Source: Brevundimonas pondensis (lineage in GTDB: Bacteria > Pseudomonadota > Alphaproteobacteria > Caulobacterales > Caulobacteraceae). Taken from it: a stretch of DNA of 64,000 bases. Position 1 is the stretch's first letter; each line of letters begins with the position of its first letter. Position numbers and translations under genes: made by a program. Under the pieces are notes generated by a model that did no database searches, was not told the DNA's origin, and worked only from the letters and a program-made list of their open reading frames with translations. Shown here piece by piece: positions 35,385 through 47,012 of this stretch. Location: NCBI RefSeq assembly GCF_017487345.1, contig NZ_CP062006.1:2486001-2550000 (forward strand). Direction: 5' to 3'.

Positions 35385-35633
35385 ATGGGTTCGGTTCTGG
35401 GCTTTCCGGGGATTGATCCGATGGACGCCGTCGTCGGCGCCCGCATGCGGCGCTGGCGCGACCAAAGGGGGGTCGCGGCCGATGATCTGGCCGCCGCCCT
35501 CGACCTGACGCCCGAGGCCCTGCGCCGTATCGAGGCGGGCCGCGAGCATCTGGATTCCGCCGGCATCGACGCCGCCACCCGCGCCCTTCGCCTGCCGGTG
35601 TGGGCGCTGGTGTCAGACGTGCCGGGCTACTGA
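35385..35633 (+). CDS. Small XRE-family HTH protein
   Basis: An 82-residue protein consisting mainly of one helix-turn-helix: GARMRRWRDQRGVAADDLAAALDLTPEALRRIEAG at about residues 18-52 (family positions of the recognition helix are clear). It is likely a small DNA-binding regulator. Its stop overlaps the start of the following Pr6Pr gene by one base (TGATG), so the two are coupled. Confidence 0.8.
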   Translation: MGSVLGFPGIDPMDAVVGARMRRWRDQRGVAADDLAAALDLTPEALRRIEAGREHLDSAGIDAATRALRLPVWALVSDVPGY

Positions 35634-36271
35634 TGGCCCGCCTCTATAGCGCCGTCTTCGCCTGCGTCGGCTGGTTCGCCCTGATCCTGCAGTATGGGCT
35701 GACGATCAGCGGCAATCCGCACATGGGCGCGGGCGAGCTGACGCTGAACTTCTTCAGCTACTTCACCATCCTGAGCAATATTCTGGCGGCCCTGGCCCTG
35801 ACCGCCCCGGTCGTGGCGCCGAACAGCCGCCTGGGGCGCTGGTCCGCCAGCGAGGGGGTTCGCGCGGCGGTGGCCATGTTTATCGTCGTGGTCGGCGTCG
35901 TCTATCACTTCCTGCTGGCGGGGATCTGGGCGCCGCAGGGATGGTCGCTTCTGGCCAATAATCTGCTGCACTACGTCATGCCTGCCGCCTTCGTGGCCGA
36001 CTGGCTGTTCTTCACGCCCAAGGGCCGACTGCGCTGGATCGATCCGGTGAAGTGGGTGGTTCCGGTGCTGATCTATGGCGGCTGGACCTTGCTGCACGGC
36101 AAGCTGAGCGGCTGGTGGCCCTACTGGTTCACGGACGTGGGCAAGCTGGGGCTGGGCAAGGTCATGCTTTATTTCACGGGGCTGCTGGTCTTCTTCCTGA
36201 TCGTGGGTCTGATCGTCGTGGCCGTTGATCGCACCTTCGGACGGCGTGACAGACGGCTCGCGTCCGCCTAA
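35633..36271 (+). CDS. Pr6Pr family membrane protein
   Basis: A 212-residue membrane protein with six predicted helices from the ATG at 35633 ([23 protein letters not shown]). The pattern [30 protein letters not shown] and [17 protein letters not shown] is that of the Pr6Pr family (plant and bacterial six-helix proteins of unknown role). It is coupled to the HTH gene upstream. Confidence 0.88.
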   Translation: MARLYSAVFACVGWFALILQYGLTISGNPHMGAGELTLNFFSYFTILSNILAALALTAPVVAPNSRLGRWSASEGVRAAVAMFIVVVGVVYHFLLAGIWAPQGWSLLANNLLHYVMPAAFVADWLFFTPKGRLRWIDPVKWVVPVLIYGGWTLLHGKLSGWWPYWFTDVGKLGLGKVMLYFTGLLVFFLIVGLIVVAVDRTFGRRDRRLASA

Positions 36272-36281
36272 GCGTCAGCGC

Positions 36282-37811
36282 ATGGCCTACAAGTCCCTGC
36301 GCGATTTTCTTGCGACCCTCGAAGCCGACGGCGAACTGGTCCGCGTGTCCGAGCCCGTCTCCACCCATCTGGAGATGACCGAGATCCAGACCCGGCTGCT
36401 GCGCAACGGCGGCCCGGCGGTCCTGTTCGAGAAGCCGGTCATGCCCGACGGCTCGATCAGCCCCATCCCCTGCCTGGCCAACCTGTTCGGCACGGTGAAG
36501 CGCGTCGCCATGGGCGTCACGCTGGAGGGCAAGGCCCGCACCACGGCGGGCGAGCTGCGCGAGGTCGGCGAACTGCTGGCCTTCCTGCGCAATCCAACGC
36601 CGCCGCGCGGCCTGGGCGACGCCATGGAGATGCTGCCCCTGGCCCAGACCGTCATGTCCATGCGGCCCAAGACAGTGAAGAAGGCCCCGGTGCAGGAGGT
36701 GGTGCTGAAGGGCGATCAGATCGACTTGACCGCCCTGCCCATTCAGGGCTGCTGGCCCGGCGAGCCCGCGCCCCTGATCACCTGGGGTCTGGTCGTGACC
36801 AAGGGGCCGTCGGACGAGCGCGAGGATGACTTCAACCTGGGCATCTATCGGATGCAGGTGCTGGGCAAGGACAAGGCCATCATGCGCTGGCTGGCCCATC
36901 GCGGCGGCGCCCAGCACTACGCCCGGCACAAGAAGGCGGGCAAGCGCGAGCCCCTGCCCTGCGCCGTGGTTCTGGGCGCCGACCCCGGCACCATTCTGGC
37001 TGCTGTCACCCCGGTGCCGGAAACCCTGTCGGAGTATCAGTTCGCGGGCCTGATGCGCGGCTCCAAGGCCGAACTGGTGCCGTGCAAGACCGTGCCGCTG
37101 ATGGTCCCGGCCCAGGCCGAGATCGTGCTGGAAGGCCACGTCCTGCTGGACGAGTTCGAGGACGAAGGCCCCTACGGCGACCACACCGGCTACTACAACT
37201 CGGTCGAGAAATTCCCGGTCTTCCAGGTGACGGCCATCACCATGCGCAAGGACCCCATCTATCTGACCACCTTCACCGGCCGCCCGCCGGATGAACCATC
37301 CGTGCTGGGCGAGGCGCTGAACGAGGTCTTCATCCCCCTGATCCGCCAGCAGTTCCCCGAGATCACCGACTTCTGGCTGCCGCCCGAGGGCTGCAGCTAC
37401 CGCATCGCCGTGGTGTCGATGAAGAAGGCCTATCCCGGCCACGCCAAGCGCGTGATGATGGGCTGCTGGAGCTATCTGCGCCAGTTCATGTACACCAAGT
37501 GGATCATCGTCGTGGACGACGACATCAACGCCCGCGACTGGAAGGACGTCATGTGGGCCGTCTCGACCAAGATGGACCCGGCGCGCGACATCACCGTCAT
37601 CGAGAACACCCCCATCGACTATCTGGACTTCGCCAGCCCCGAGAGCGGACTGGGGTCCAAGATCGGTCTGGACGCCACCGACAAGTGGGAGCCCGAGACG
37701 AAGCGAGAATGGGGCGAGGAGATCCGCATGGACGAGGCCGTGGTCGAACGGGTCAACGACCTGTGGGACCGCCTCGGATTGCCAGGTGACGGGACCCCGA
37801 TCTGGAAATAG
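36282..37811 (+). CDS. ubiD: UbiD family decarboxylase
   Basis: A 509-residue decarboxylase from the ATG at 36282. The prFMN-binding and catalytic residues lie in the segments LNVFG-like [25 protein letters not shown] (Glu and Arg network) and the C-terminal [13 protein letters not shown]. In ubiquinone synthesis it removes the carboxylate of 4-hydroxy-3-polyprenylbenzoate and needs the UbiX-made cofactor. The length and the motifs match UbiD proper rather than AroY/phenacrylate types. No ubiX is visible in this window. Confidence 0.95.
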   Translation: MAYKSLRDFLATLEADGELVRVSEPVSTHLEMTEIQTRLLRNGGPAVLFEKPVMPDGSISPIPCLANLFGTVKRVAMGVTLEGKARTTAGELREVGELLAFLRNPTPPRGLGDAMEMLPLAQTVMSMRPKTVKKAPVQEVVLKGDQIDLTALPIQGCWPGEPAPLITWGLVVTKGPSDEREDDFNLGIYRMQVLGKDKAIMRWLAHRGGAQHYARHKKAGKREPLPCAVVLGADPGTILAAVTPVPETLSEYQFAGLMRGSKAELVPCKTVPLMVPAQAEIVLEGHVLLDEFEDEGPYGDHTGYYNSVEKFPVFQVTAITMRKDPIYLTTFTGRPPDEPSVLGEALNEVFIPLIRQQFPEITDFWLPPEGCSYRIAVVSMKKAYPGHAKRVMMGCWSYLRQFMYTKWIIVVDDDINARDWKDVMWAVSTKMDPARDITVIENTPIDYLDFASPESGLGSKIGLDATDKWEPETKREWGEEIRMDEAVVERVNDLWDRLGLPGDGTPIWK

Positions 37812-37842
37812 GCTGAGCCGTTAGCAGCGCCGGGGGGCGATT

Positions 37843-38463
37843 TTGAGCGCGTTCGAGTTCTTTTTCAGCTTTTACGGCCTGCTGCTGGGTCTGTCGGTGG
37901 CCGAACTGGTCGGCGGCTTCGCGCGGGTGTTGCACGAGCGCGAGCGCATCCGCTTCGGCTGGCTGACGCCCGCTCTGGCCCTGTTCGTCGCCATCGACAT
38001 CGCCACCTTCTGGAACCAGGCCTGGGTGATCTTTCGCGGGGCGCCGTTCAACACCTTCCTCCTGCTGGTCAGCCTGAGCATCGCCGCGACCTTCTATGTG
38101 GCGGCCAGCGTCACCTTCCCCCGCGTCTCGGCCGAGGGCGCGCATGAGCGGGTCGATCTGGACGCCCACTTCTGGGCCCATCGCAAGCTGGTGTTTGGCT
38201 GCATCCTGGGGGCCAATCTGATCGTCGCGCTCATGGTCATCATCCTGGGCCAGGCAGACGCCGGTTTCGCCAAGGTTGCCAATTCCGTAGCGCTGTGGAC
38301 GGGTATGGCCGTCTTCGTGGCCGGGACGGCGACGGCGGCCTTTGCGCCCTGGCGACGGGTGGCGGTCGGGGCCCTCGCCGTCGTCCTGCTCTACAGCCTG
38401 TGGCAGATGGCCCGGTCGGCGGCGGAGTTGGCGGCCTGGGGCCCCGTCTTCGGGACGGGCTGA
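37843..38463 (+). CDS. Uncharacterised integral membrane protein
   Basis: A 206-residue protein from a TTG at 37843, preceded by GGGGGG. It has six predicted helices: FFFSFYGLLLGLSVAELVGG, LTPALALFVAIDIATFW, TFLLLVSLSIAATFYVAASV, LVFGCILGANLIVALMVII, VALWTGMAVFVAGTATAAFA and VAVGALAVVLLYSLWQMA. I do not recognise the family. It lies between ubiD and the M14 peptidase. Confidence 0.7.
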   Translation: MSAFEFFFSFYGLLLGLSVAELVGGFARVLHERERIRFGWLTPALALFVAIDIATFWNQAWVIFRGAPFNTFLLLVSLSIAATFYVAASVTFPRVSAEGAHERVDLDAHFWAHRKLVFGCILGANLIVALMVIILGQADAGFAKVANSVALWTGMAVFVAGTATAAFAPWRRVAVGALAVVLLYSLWQMARSAAELAAWGPVFGTG

Positions 38464-38513
38464 GAACATTGCCGAAGACTTGCCAGACGATGACGATCAG
38501 CCCACGAAGAGCC

Positions 38514-40355
38514 ATGCGCCCTGATTGTTTCCTTGCGGCGGCCGTGGCCGCCCTTGTCGCCTGTGTGAGCCCCGCCATGTCCCAGACCCCGACCCCAATC
38601 GCCAACGTCGCGCCGTGGGATCAGGCCTTCCTGCCGCCCGCACCGACGTGGAACGGCGCGTCCAAGGCCCTGCTGCGCGACGCCTCCGATCCCTGGGTCA
38701 CGGCCTTCGAGGCCGATGCGGCGCATGATTTCAGCCCCTCCTATGCCGACACCCGCGCCTGGTTCGACCGGCTGGATACGGCCTCGGACCTGATCCGCAT
38801 CGAGCAGTTCGGCGTCTCGCCCGAGGGCCGTCCCATCTATGCGGTGATCGCGTCCAAGGACGACGCGACCCTGGACCCGTCCAAGCCCGTCCTGCTGGCC
38901 CAGGCCGGCATCCATCCGGGCGAGATCGATGGCAAGGACGCGGGCATGATGCTGCTGCGCGACATGGCCTTCTACGGCAAGGACGGCCTGCTGGACCGCG
39001 CCAACCTGATCCTCATCCCGATCCTGAGCGTGGACGGGCATGAACGGACCAGCCCCTATTCCCGCCCCAACCAGCGCGGACCGCGCAATCAGGGCTGGCG
39101 TCACACGGCGACCAACCAGAACCTGAACCGCGACTTCATGAAGCTGGACCAGGCCGAGATGCAGGCCGTCATGGGCCTGATCCACAAGTACAAGCCCGAC
39201 CTCTATGTCGACATCCACGTCACCGACGGCATCGATTACCAATACGACGTCACCTATGGCTACAACGGCGAGGACGGCGTCTGGAGCCGCAGCCCGGCCA
39301 TCGCAAAGTGGTTGGACGACGCTTTCAAACCCGACATGAACGCCGCCCTGGAGGCGCAAGGCCACATCCCCGGCGAACTGGTCTTCGCCATCGACGACCG
39401 CGACCCGAAGAAGGGCATGAACGACGGCGGTCTGGGCGAGCGCTATTCCAACGGCTGGGGCTCGGCGGCCCACGTTCCGACCATCCTGATCGAGAACCAC
39501 AGCCTGAAACCGCATGAGCAGCGAGTTCTGGGAACCTATGTCTTCCTCGAGGAGGCGCTGAAGCTGCTGGCCGAGAAGTCGCAGACCCTGCGCGCCGCCA
39601 TCAGCGCCGACCGCGCCCTGCGCCCCGCCGAACTGCCCGCCAACTTCGATGGCGACGACCAGCCGACGCGCATCCGCCCCTTCAAGGGCATCCTCTACGA
39701 CACCTATCAAAGCGTCGCCTCGGGCCGGCCCGAACTGCGCTGGCTGGGCCAGCCGGACCCGGTGCTGTGGCAGGTGCCCTACTACGGTTCCAGCCCGACC
39801 CTGACGCTGAAGCGCCCCACCGCCTACTGGGTGCCGTCCTATCGCGCCGACATCATCGAGCGGCTGAAGACCCACGGCGTGCAGATGGAAACGCTGGCTG
39901 CGCCGCGCACGGTCGCCGTCGACATGCTGCGCCTGGTCGATCCCAAGGTCTCGGCCCGCACCAACGAAGGCCATGTGCCGATCACGGTCGGCGAGGTCCG
40001 CGCCGAGGCCAAGGACTGGACCTTCCCCGTCGGTTCGGTGCGCGTGCCGACCGATCAGCCGATGGGCGACGTCGCCATCCTGCTGCTGGAACCGCAGTCA
40101 TCGGAAAGCTTCTTCGCCTGGGGCATGTTCCCCGAGGTGCTGAACCGCGTCGAATATATCGAAGCCTACGCCATCGCCCCGCTGGCCGAGAAGATGCTGG
40201 CCGCCGATCCGGCGCTGAAGGCCGAGTTCGAGGCCAAGCTGGCGGCCGAGCCCGCCTTCGCCGCCGACGGCGACGCGCGTCTGGCCTGGTTCTATGAGCG
40301 CACGCCCTTCTATGATCAGCGCTTCCGCCTCTATCCGGTCGGGCGGGAGAACTGA
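38514..40355 (+). CDS. M14-family metallopeptidase, secreted
   Basis: A 613-residue protein started at the ATG at 38514 because it gives a Sec signal (MRPDCFLAAAVAALVACVSPAMS) and has GAAGAG just upstream. An ATG 24 bases earlier is also possible. Zinc ligands are in AGIHPGEIDGKD near 134 and DIHVTDG near 235. RNQGWRHTATNQNLNRDFMK supplies the substrate carboxylate-binding Arg. The C-terminal 250 residues are a separate beta-rich domain. It is a periplasmic carboxypeptidase. The substrate is unknown. Confidence 0.9.
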   Translation: MRPDCFLAAAVAALVACVSPAMSQTPTPIANVAPWDQAFLPPAPTWNGASKALLRDASDPWVTAFEADAAHDFSPSYADTRAWFDRLDTASDLIRIEQFGVSPEGRPIYAVIASKDDATLDPSKPVLLAQAGIHPGEIDGKDAGMMLLRDMAFYGKDGLLDRANLILIPILSVDGHERTSPYSRPNQRGPRNQGWRHTATNQNLNRDFMKLDQAEMQAVMGLIHKYKPDLYVDIHVTDGIDYQYDVTYGYNGEDGVWSRSPAIAKWLDDAFKPDMNAALEAQGHIPGELVFAIDDRDPKKGMNDGGLGERYSNGWGSAAHVPTILIENHSLKPHEQRVLGTYVFLEEALKLLAEKSQTLRAAISADRALRPAELPANFDGDDQPTRIRPFKGILYDTYQSVASGRPELRWLGQPDPVLWQVPYYGSSPTLTLKRPTAYWVPSYRADIIERLKTHGVQMETLAAPRTVAVDMLRLVDPKVSARTNEGHVPITVGEVRAEAKDWTFPVGSVRVPTDQPMGDVAILLLEPQSSESFFAWGMFPEVLNRVEYIEAYAIAPLAEKMLAADPALKAEFEAKLAAEPAFAADGDARLAWFYERTPFYDQRFRLYPVGREN

Positions 40356-40357
40356 GC

Positions 40358-40753
40358 ATGGTCCCGTCGATTCAAGCCGCGACCCTGTGGGGCGGACTGC
40401 TGATCCTGCTGCTGCTGGTCCTGTCCAGCGTCGTGGTCAGCCGGCGCCGCCGTCACCTGATCGAGTTCGGCGACGGCGGAAACCCCGAGATGACGCCCGC
40501 CGTCCGCGCTTTCGGCAATGCCGCTGAATACATCCCGGCAGGCATGTGCGGCCTGATCCTGCTGGCCTTCGTCGGAGCGCCGCCCCTGCTGATCCACGGC
40601 GTCGGCGGGGTGCTGTTCGCGGGCCGGATCATCCACGCCCTGGGCCTGCTGTTCCAGAAGGGGCCGTCGCTGGGCCGGGTGACGGGCATGGTCCTGACCT
40701 GGCTGGCCCTGCTAGTCGCCGCCGTCAGCCTGATCGCCTGGTCGGTGATCTGA
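40358..40753 (+). CDS. MAPEG family membrane protein
   Basis: A 131-residue, four-helix MAPEG protein. The signature RAFGNAAEYIPAGMCGLILLAF lies near residue 50 and the His in GRIIHALGLLF near 90. MAPEG members are membrane glutathione transferases or eicosanoid enzymes; the bacterial function is mostly unknown. It follows the M14 gene after 2 bases. Confidence 0.9.
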   Translation: MVPSIQAATLWGGLLILLLLVLSSVVVSRRRRHLIEFGDGGNPEMTPAVRAFGNAAEYIPAGMCGLILLAFVGAPPLLIHGVGGVLFAGRIIHALGLLFQKGPSLGRVTGMVLTWLALLVAAVSLIAWSVI

Positions 40754-40796
40754 AGCCACTTGTTGCGATGCGGGGGCGGGTCCGCCATATCGGGGC

Positions 40797-42143
40797 ATGT
40801 CCGATAAGACGCCCTCCCCCGACATCCTGTCCGATCTGGTCGCCGCCACGCTGAAGGCCGGGGCCGACGCCGCCGAGGCGGTTTCCGCCCACCGCGCCTC
40901 CCTGTCCGTCGGCGTGCGCAACGCCGAACTGGAGGAGGTCGAACGCGAAGAGGCCCGCGACCTGGGCCTGCGCGTCTTCATCGGCCGGCGTCAGGCCACA
41001 GTGTCCGCCTCCGACCTGTCCGACGCCACCCGCACCCGCCTGGTCGAGCGCGCCGTGGCGATGGCGAAGCTGGCGCCCGAAGACCCCTACGCCTCCCTGG
41101 CCCCGCAGGACCGGCTGGCGCAAGGCCCGCACGCCGACCTCGACCTGTTCGACCCGTCCGAGCGCACCGCCGAGGCGCTGGAAGCCGCCGCCGCCGAGGC
41201 CGAGGCCGCAGCCCTGGCCGTCGCAGGGGTGTCCAAGTCCGAGGGCGGCCACGCCTCCTGGTCAGCCAGCGAATGGCGTCTGGTCACCTCGCACGGCTTT
41301 GACGGGCGTCACAAAGGCAGCGCCTTCTCGCTGGGCGTCGGCGTCATCGCCGAAAAGGACGGCGCCATGGAGCGCGGCGGCGAAAGCCGAGCTGTGCGCC
41401 ACCTGTCCGACCTGCCCGGCGCCGCCGAGATCGGCCTGAAGGCGGGCGAGCGCGCCGTGGCCCGCGTCGGCCCGCGCAAGATCGCCTCGACCACCGCCCC
41501 GGTCATCTTCGAGAACCGCATCGCCACCCAGGTTTTGTCGCCCCTGCTGGGCGCCATTTCCGGCCCGGCCATCGCGCGCGGCAGCTCCTTCCTGAAGGAC
41601 AAACTGGGTCAGCGCGTCCTGCCCGAAGGCGTCGACATGATCGACGACCCCTTCCGCCAGCGCGGTCTTGGCTCCACCCCGTTCGACGACGAGGGCGTGG
41701 CGGTCGAACGGCGCAACATCGTCGAGGACGGCGTCATCACCACCTGGCTGCTGAACACCGCCGCCGCAGCGCAACTGGGGATGGCCTCGACCGGCCACGC
41801 CTCGCGCGGGTTGGCCGGACCGTCCGGCGTCTCGACCCACAACCTACATCTGGCGCCGGGCGAGCGCGACAAGGCGGGCCTGATGGCCGTGGCCGGGTCG
41901 GGCCTGCTGATCACCTCCATGTTCGGCCCGTCGCTGAACGCCAACAACGGCGACTGGTCGGCCGGAGTGTCCGGCTTCTGGTTCGAGGACGGCGAGTTGG
42001 CCTACCCGGTCAGCGAAGTGACCGTGGCGGGCAATCTGATCGACCTCTACGCCCGACTGGTGCGCGGATCGGATCTGGAGTTCCGGGGTTCCTTCAACAG
42101 CCCCTCCCTGATGTTCGACGCGGTGGCCATCGCCGGAAAATGA
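40797..42143 (+). CDS. pmbA: TldD/PmbA family metalloprotease, PmbA type
   Basis: A 448-residue PmbA/TldE. It has the N-terminal segment SVGVRNAELEEVEREEARDLGLRVFIG, split around residue 40, and the C-terminal Gly-rich blocks TSMFGPSLNANNGDWSAGVSGFW near 378. The partner TldD, which carries the HExxxH zinc site, is not in the window. The TldD/E complex is a cytosolic protease that trims peptides such as microcins and CcdA. It overlaps cysQ by 4 bases (ATGA). Confidence 0.9.
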   Translation: MSDKTPSPDILSDLVAATLKAGADAAEAVSAHRASLSVGVRNAELEEVEREEARDLGLRVFIGRRQATVSASDLSDATRTRLVERAVAMAKLAPEDPYASLAPQDRLAQGPHADLDLFDPSERTAEALEAAAAEAEAAALAVAGVSKSEGGHASWSASEWRLVTSHGFDGRHKGSAFSLGVGVIAEKDGAMERGGESRAVRHLSDLPGAAEIGLKAGERAVARVGPRKIASTTAPVIFENRIATQVLSPLLGAISGPAIARGSSFLKDKLGQRVLPEGVDMIDDPFRQRGLGSTPFDDEGVAVERRNIVEDGVITTWLLNTAAAAQLGMASTGHASRGLAGPSGVSTHNLHLAPGERDKAGLMAVAGSGLLITSMFGPSLNANNGDWSAGVSGFWFEDGELAYPVSEVTVAGNLIDLYARLVRGSDLEFRGSFNSPSLMFDAVAIAGK

Positions 42144-42934
42144 CCGACCTTCTGTCCGACCTCGAACTGATCCGCGACGCGGCCCTGGCCGCGGGCAAGC
42201 TGGCGCTGGAACATCGCGAGGCGGGACTGAAGGTCTGGTCCAAGGACGGCGGCTCGCCGGTCACCAGCGCCGATCTGGCGGTGGACCAGTTGCTGCGCGA
42301 CACGCTGCTGGGCGCCCGCCCCGATTACGGCTGGCTGTCCGAGGAGACGGCGGACAGTCCCGAGCGCCTGACCAGGAAGCGCATCTTCGTCGTCGATCCG
42401 ATCGACGGCACCGTCGCCTATATGAAGAACAAGCCGTGGTGGTGCGTGCCCATCGCCGTGGTCGAGGACGGTCGCCCCGTCGCCGCCGTCATCCACGCCC
42501 CCATGCTGGGCGAGATGTTCGAGGCCACGCTCGGCGGCGGCGCCCGGCTGCAGGGCCGCCCGATCAGCGCCTCGGACACGGATACCCTGGAGGACGCCGA
42601 GCTTCTGGCCGACGCCCGGCTGATGGAAGCGCGCGAATGGGCCGAGCCCTGGCCCGAAATGCGCTTCACCAAGCGCAACGCCCTGGCCTATCGCATGGCC
42701 CTGGTCGCCGCCGGGGCCTTCGATGCGGCCATCGCCATCAGCCCCAAATGGGACTGGGACGTCTGCGCCGGCGCCCTGATCGCCGAGGAAGCGGGGGCCA
42801 AGGTCAGCGATCATATGGGCCGCGCCTGGCGATTTAATCGCCCTGATCCGCGCCAAACCAGCCTGATCTGCGCCGCGCCGGCCCTTCACCCGTTGATCGT
42901 GAGGCGTACAGCGCCTATCCCGCTGGCGATCTGA
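42140..42934 (+). CDS. cysQ: 3'(2'),5'-bisphosphate nucleotidase / inositol monophosphatase family
   Basis: A 264-residue Mg/Li-sensitive phosphatase. The metal-site motifs are GWLSEET near 65, VVDPIDGT near 85 and WDWDVCAG near 208, all intact. CysQ recycles 3'-phosphoadenosine 5'-phosphate from sulfate assimilation. The broader inositol monophosphatase family includes other activities, so the substrate is inferred. It is translationally coupled to pmbA. Confidence 0.86.
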   Translation: MTDLLSDLELIRDAALAAGKLALEHREAGLKVWSKDGGSPVTSADLAVDQLLRDTLLGARPDYGWLSEETADSPERLTRKRIFVVDPIDGTVAYMKNKPWWCVPIAVVEDGRPVAAVIHAPMLGEMFEATLGGGARLQGRPISASDTDTLEDAELLADARLMEAREWAEPWPEMRFTKRNALAYRMALVAAGAFDAAIAISPKWDWDVCAGALIAEEAGAKVSDHMGRAWRFNRPDPRQTSLICAAPALHPLIVRRTAPIPLAI

Positions 42935-42966
42935 TCTCCCCTCTCTCGCAATGGAACCCCCTCTCC

Positions 42967-43215
42967 ATGGCTGACGCCCTCCATAGCCCCCACGACCCCC
43001 AACTGCTTCACCTCGTCATCGGCGGCGAGATGCGCCACCCGGCCGAGCCCGTCTTCCGCGACCTGGCCCAGGTCGAGTTCGTCGGCGCCTACGGCAGCTA
43101 TGACGAAGCCAAGCAGGCCTGGAAGGCCCGCGCCCAGGCCACCGTCGACAACGCCCACATGCGCTATTTCATCCTGCACGCGCACAAGCTGATCGACCCG
43201 CGCTCGGACGTCTGA
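42967..43215 (+). CDS. DUF4170 domain-containing protein
   Basis: An 82-residue protein with the DUF4170 pattern: LLHLVIGGEM near residue 14, VEFVGAYGSYDEAKQAWKARAQATVDNA split around 40-60 and MRYFILHAHKL at the end. It is a small soluble protein of unknown function, conserved in alphaproteobacteria next to cysQ and lipid A genes. A hairpin terminator follows at 43258-43290. Confidence 0.88.
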   Translation: MADALHSPHDPQLLHLVIGGEMRHPAEPVFRDLAQVEFVGAYGSYDEAKQAWKARAQATVDNAHMRYFILHAHKLIDPRSDV

Positions 43216-43257
43216 TCCGCCGCCCTCGCCTCGCGGCGAGGTTTACGGAACCGCACA

Positions 43258-43290
43258 GGCGGCTGACGCGCTTTCCCGTCAGCCGCCTTT
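43258..43290 (+). terminator. Rho-independent terminator after the cysQ-DUF4170 unit
   Basis: An 11-bp perfect stem, GGCGGCTGACG (43258-43268) with CGTCAGCCGCC (43277-43287), has an 8-base loop and TTT after it. The short T run makes it moderate. Confidence 0.7.
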
Positions 43291-43314
43291 GGCGTTTCTG
43301 AAGAGGTGATCGTC

Positions 43315-43503
43315 ATGACGCCCACTCTGATCGTCCTGCTGCTGGTGATCCTGGCCGTGGTCGCCGTCGTCTGGGTCGTGAAGAAGGGCCCCGCGCACAC
43401 GCCCCGCCCCGGCGAGGATCAGGACACGGCCTGGAACGACCCCATCACCCCGGCCGAATCCGGGCATCATCATCCATCCCGCAATCCGGAGCCGCGACCG
43501 TGA
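43315..43503 (+). CDS. Small single-pass membrane protein
   Basis: A 62-residue protein from the ATG at 43315, with AGAGGTG just upstream. One N-terminal helix (TLIVLLLVILAVVAVVWVV) is followed by a polar tail rich in Pro and His (GHHHPSRNPEPRP). Its stop overlaps the next start (GTGA). The family is unknown. Confidence 0.6.
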   Translation: MTPTLIVLLLVILAVVAVVWVVKKGPAHTPRPGEDQDTAWNDPITPAESGHHHPSRNPEPRP

Positions 43504-43700
43504 CCCTGTTCGGCCAGACCCTCGACGGACAACAGCTGTTCGGGATCGTTTCCCTGGTCAGCGTCCTGGCCCTGTGGCTGATCGTCCTCGGCCGTGAGCG
43601 CAACTACGCCCGCTGGTTCCGCCAGTGGGAAGCCGACCGCAAGGCGCGACGCGACGCCGAGACAGCGCAGCACGGCCCCAAGCGCGGCCCGTGGGGCTAA
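43500..43700 (+). CDS. Small single-pass membrane protein
   Basis: A 66-residue protein from a GTG at 43500 that overlaps the previous stop. One helix (LFGIVSLVSVLALWLIVLG) is followed by a basic, helical tail (RNYARWFRQWEADRKARRDAE), which suggests a positive-inside cytosolic domain. It forms a coupled pair with the upstream small membrane protein. The function is unknown. Confidence 0.62.
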   Translation: MTLFGQTLDGQQLFGIVSLVSVLALWLIVLGRERNYARWFRQWEADRKARRDAETAQHGPKRGPWG

Positions 43701-43712
43701 GACCGAGGCCGA

Positions 43713-44426
43713 TTATTCCCGCTTCAGCAAGCGGTCCACGACCAGCTTGCCCCACCAGCCGGCCTTGAACTCGGCGCGGATCGCCTTGGGATCATAGGCG
43801 TCGCTGGCGACCCAGTCCTCAAAGCTGACGCCGGTCGGCTCGACCTCGGCGACGTATTTTTCGAGCGTATAGTCCAGAATCCCCGTCAGACCCTCGCGGC
43901 TGTGCAGGGTGCGCTTGCCCAGTTCCGACATCGCCGCCGAGATCGGCTCGCCCAGATGGAAATGGCGATAGAGAACCGCCATCATCCCCGCCCGGTCCGC
44001 GCCCGACTTGCAGTGGATCAGGGCCGGATATTCGATGGTGCGGAACAGTTCGCGCGCCCGGTCGATGCGATCCCGGCCCGGCGCATCGCGCGAATCCAGC
44101 GGGGCGTCGATCAAGGTCAGGCCCAGCCGCTCGCAGGCGTCCTTCTCCAGCCAGTAATAGGCCTCGTCCCGCTGTCCGCGCAGATTGATGACGGTCCTGA
44201 TCCCCCGCCTTTGCCAATAGGCCAGCTGACCCGGCGACGGCTGGTTGGTGCGCACCAGATCCGGCCCCAGCCAGTGGGCGTTGGTAAAGGCCGTGCGCAG
44301 GAAGGCGTGGTCCTTCCAGAAATAGGACCAATGCGCCTTGAATCGGCCCATCGCCGTGGTCAGATCATAGCGCTGCATAAGCCGCAGATAGCGATGAAAC
44401 CGCACCGCGTCACCTGCAGGCTTCAC
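43713..44426 (-). CDS. Dual-specificity/tyrosine phosphatase-like protein, CtpA-like
   Basis: About 237 residues. The start is uncertain: GTG at 44426 is used here, another GTG sits next to it, and ATG 44378 is a shorter choice. The P-loop HCKSGADRAG (HCx5R) lies near residue 128, with an upstream general-acid Asp candidate in APLDSRDAPG. The N-terminus contains INLRGQRD, as in DSP/PTPLA-like folds. It is divergent from the msbA-like lipid A operon. Caulobacter has an essential phosphatase homologue, CtpA, implicated in lipid A structure. This gene is a candidate orthologue by family and location, which is inference. Confidence 0.8.
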   Translation of the reverse strand: MKPAGDAVRFHRYLRLMQRYDLTTAMGRFKAHWSYFWKDHAFLRTAFTNAHWLGPDLVRTNQPSPGQLAYWQRRGIRTVINLRGQRDEAYYWLEKDACERLGLTLIDAPLDSRDAPGRDRIDRARELFRTIEYPALIHCKSGADRAGMMAVLYRHFHLGEPISAAMSELGKRTLHSREGLTGILDYTLEKYVAEVEPTGVSFEDWVASDAYDPKAIRAEFKAGWWGKLVVDRLLKRE

Positions 44427-44469
44427 CACGCGGCTTGACTTGGCGCCCAAGCCGTTCGACCGAGAGCCG

Positions 44470-46322
<1,853 letters not shown>

Positions 46323-46326
<4 letters not shown>

Positions 46327-47009
46327 GGCCGCTGCGCAACCCGATCATCCAGACCTCGATGGCCTGGATTCTCTCGGAATGGATGCGGTTCTGCTACGCC
46401 ACCATCCGCTGGGAGCATGAGAACGAACAGGTCGCCGAAGAAGTCTGGAACGACGGCGGCGGCGTGCTGTGCGCCTTCTGGCATTCGCGGCTGGCTCTTG
46501 CGCCAGCCAGTTGGCCGATGAAGCGGGCCCAGCCGATCAAGGGTCTGGTTTCACTCAGCCCTGACGGCGAGTTCTTCACCAAGGCTGTGGGACGCCTCGG
46601 CATCCCCGCCGTACGCGGCTCATCCAGCAACAAGGACAAGGCCAAGCAGGCCAAGGGCGGCACCCAGGCCCTGCGCGACGGTCTGAAACAGTTGAAGGTC
46701 GGCGGCCTGGCCCTGACTCCCGACGGACCGCGCGGCCCGGCGCGACAAATGGCCGAGGGCCTGCCCCTGATGGCCAAGCTGTCTGGCGCGCCCGTCCTGT
46801 TCATCGGCATTTCGTGCAAGCCGGCCATCCGGCTGAACAGCTGGGATGAGGCGGTCCTGCCCCTGCCCTTCGGCAAGGGCGCCGTCGTGTGGGACAGGGC
46901 CTGGTTTCCCGAAGGCGCCGAGATGGCTGATGTCGTCGCCGAATGGACCGCACGCCTGACCGCCGTCGAAGCCCGCGCCGACGCCATCACCGGACTGGAA
47001 CGGGTCTAG
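46323..47009 (+). CDS. DUF374 lysophospholipid acyltransferase family protein
   Basis: A 228-residue protein of the DUF374 acyltransferase group. The HX4D-like segment is AFWHSRLALAP near residue 52, and the second site TPDGPRGPARQM comes near 138. It lies between msbA and waaA with overlaps or gaps of 3-4 bases, so it is part of the lipid A operon. It is probably a membrane-associated acyltransferase. The acceptor is unknown. Confidence 0.88.
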
Positions 47010-47012
47010 GCC

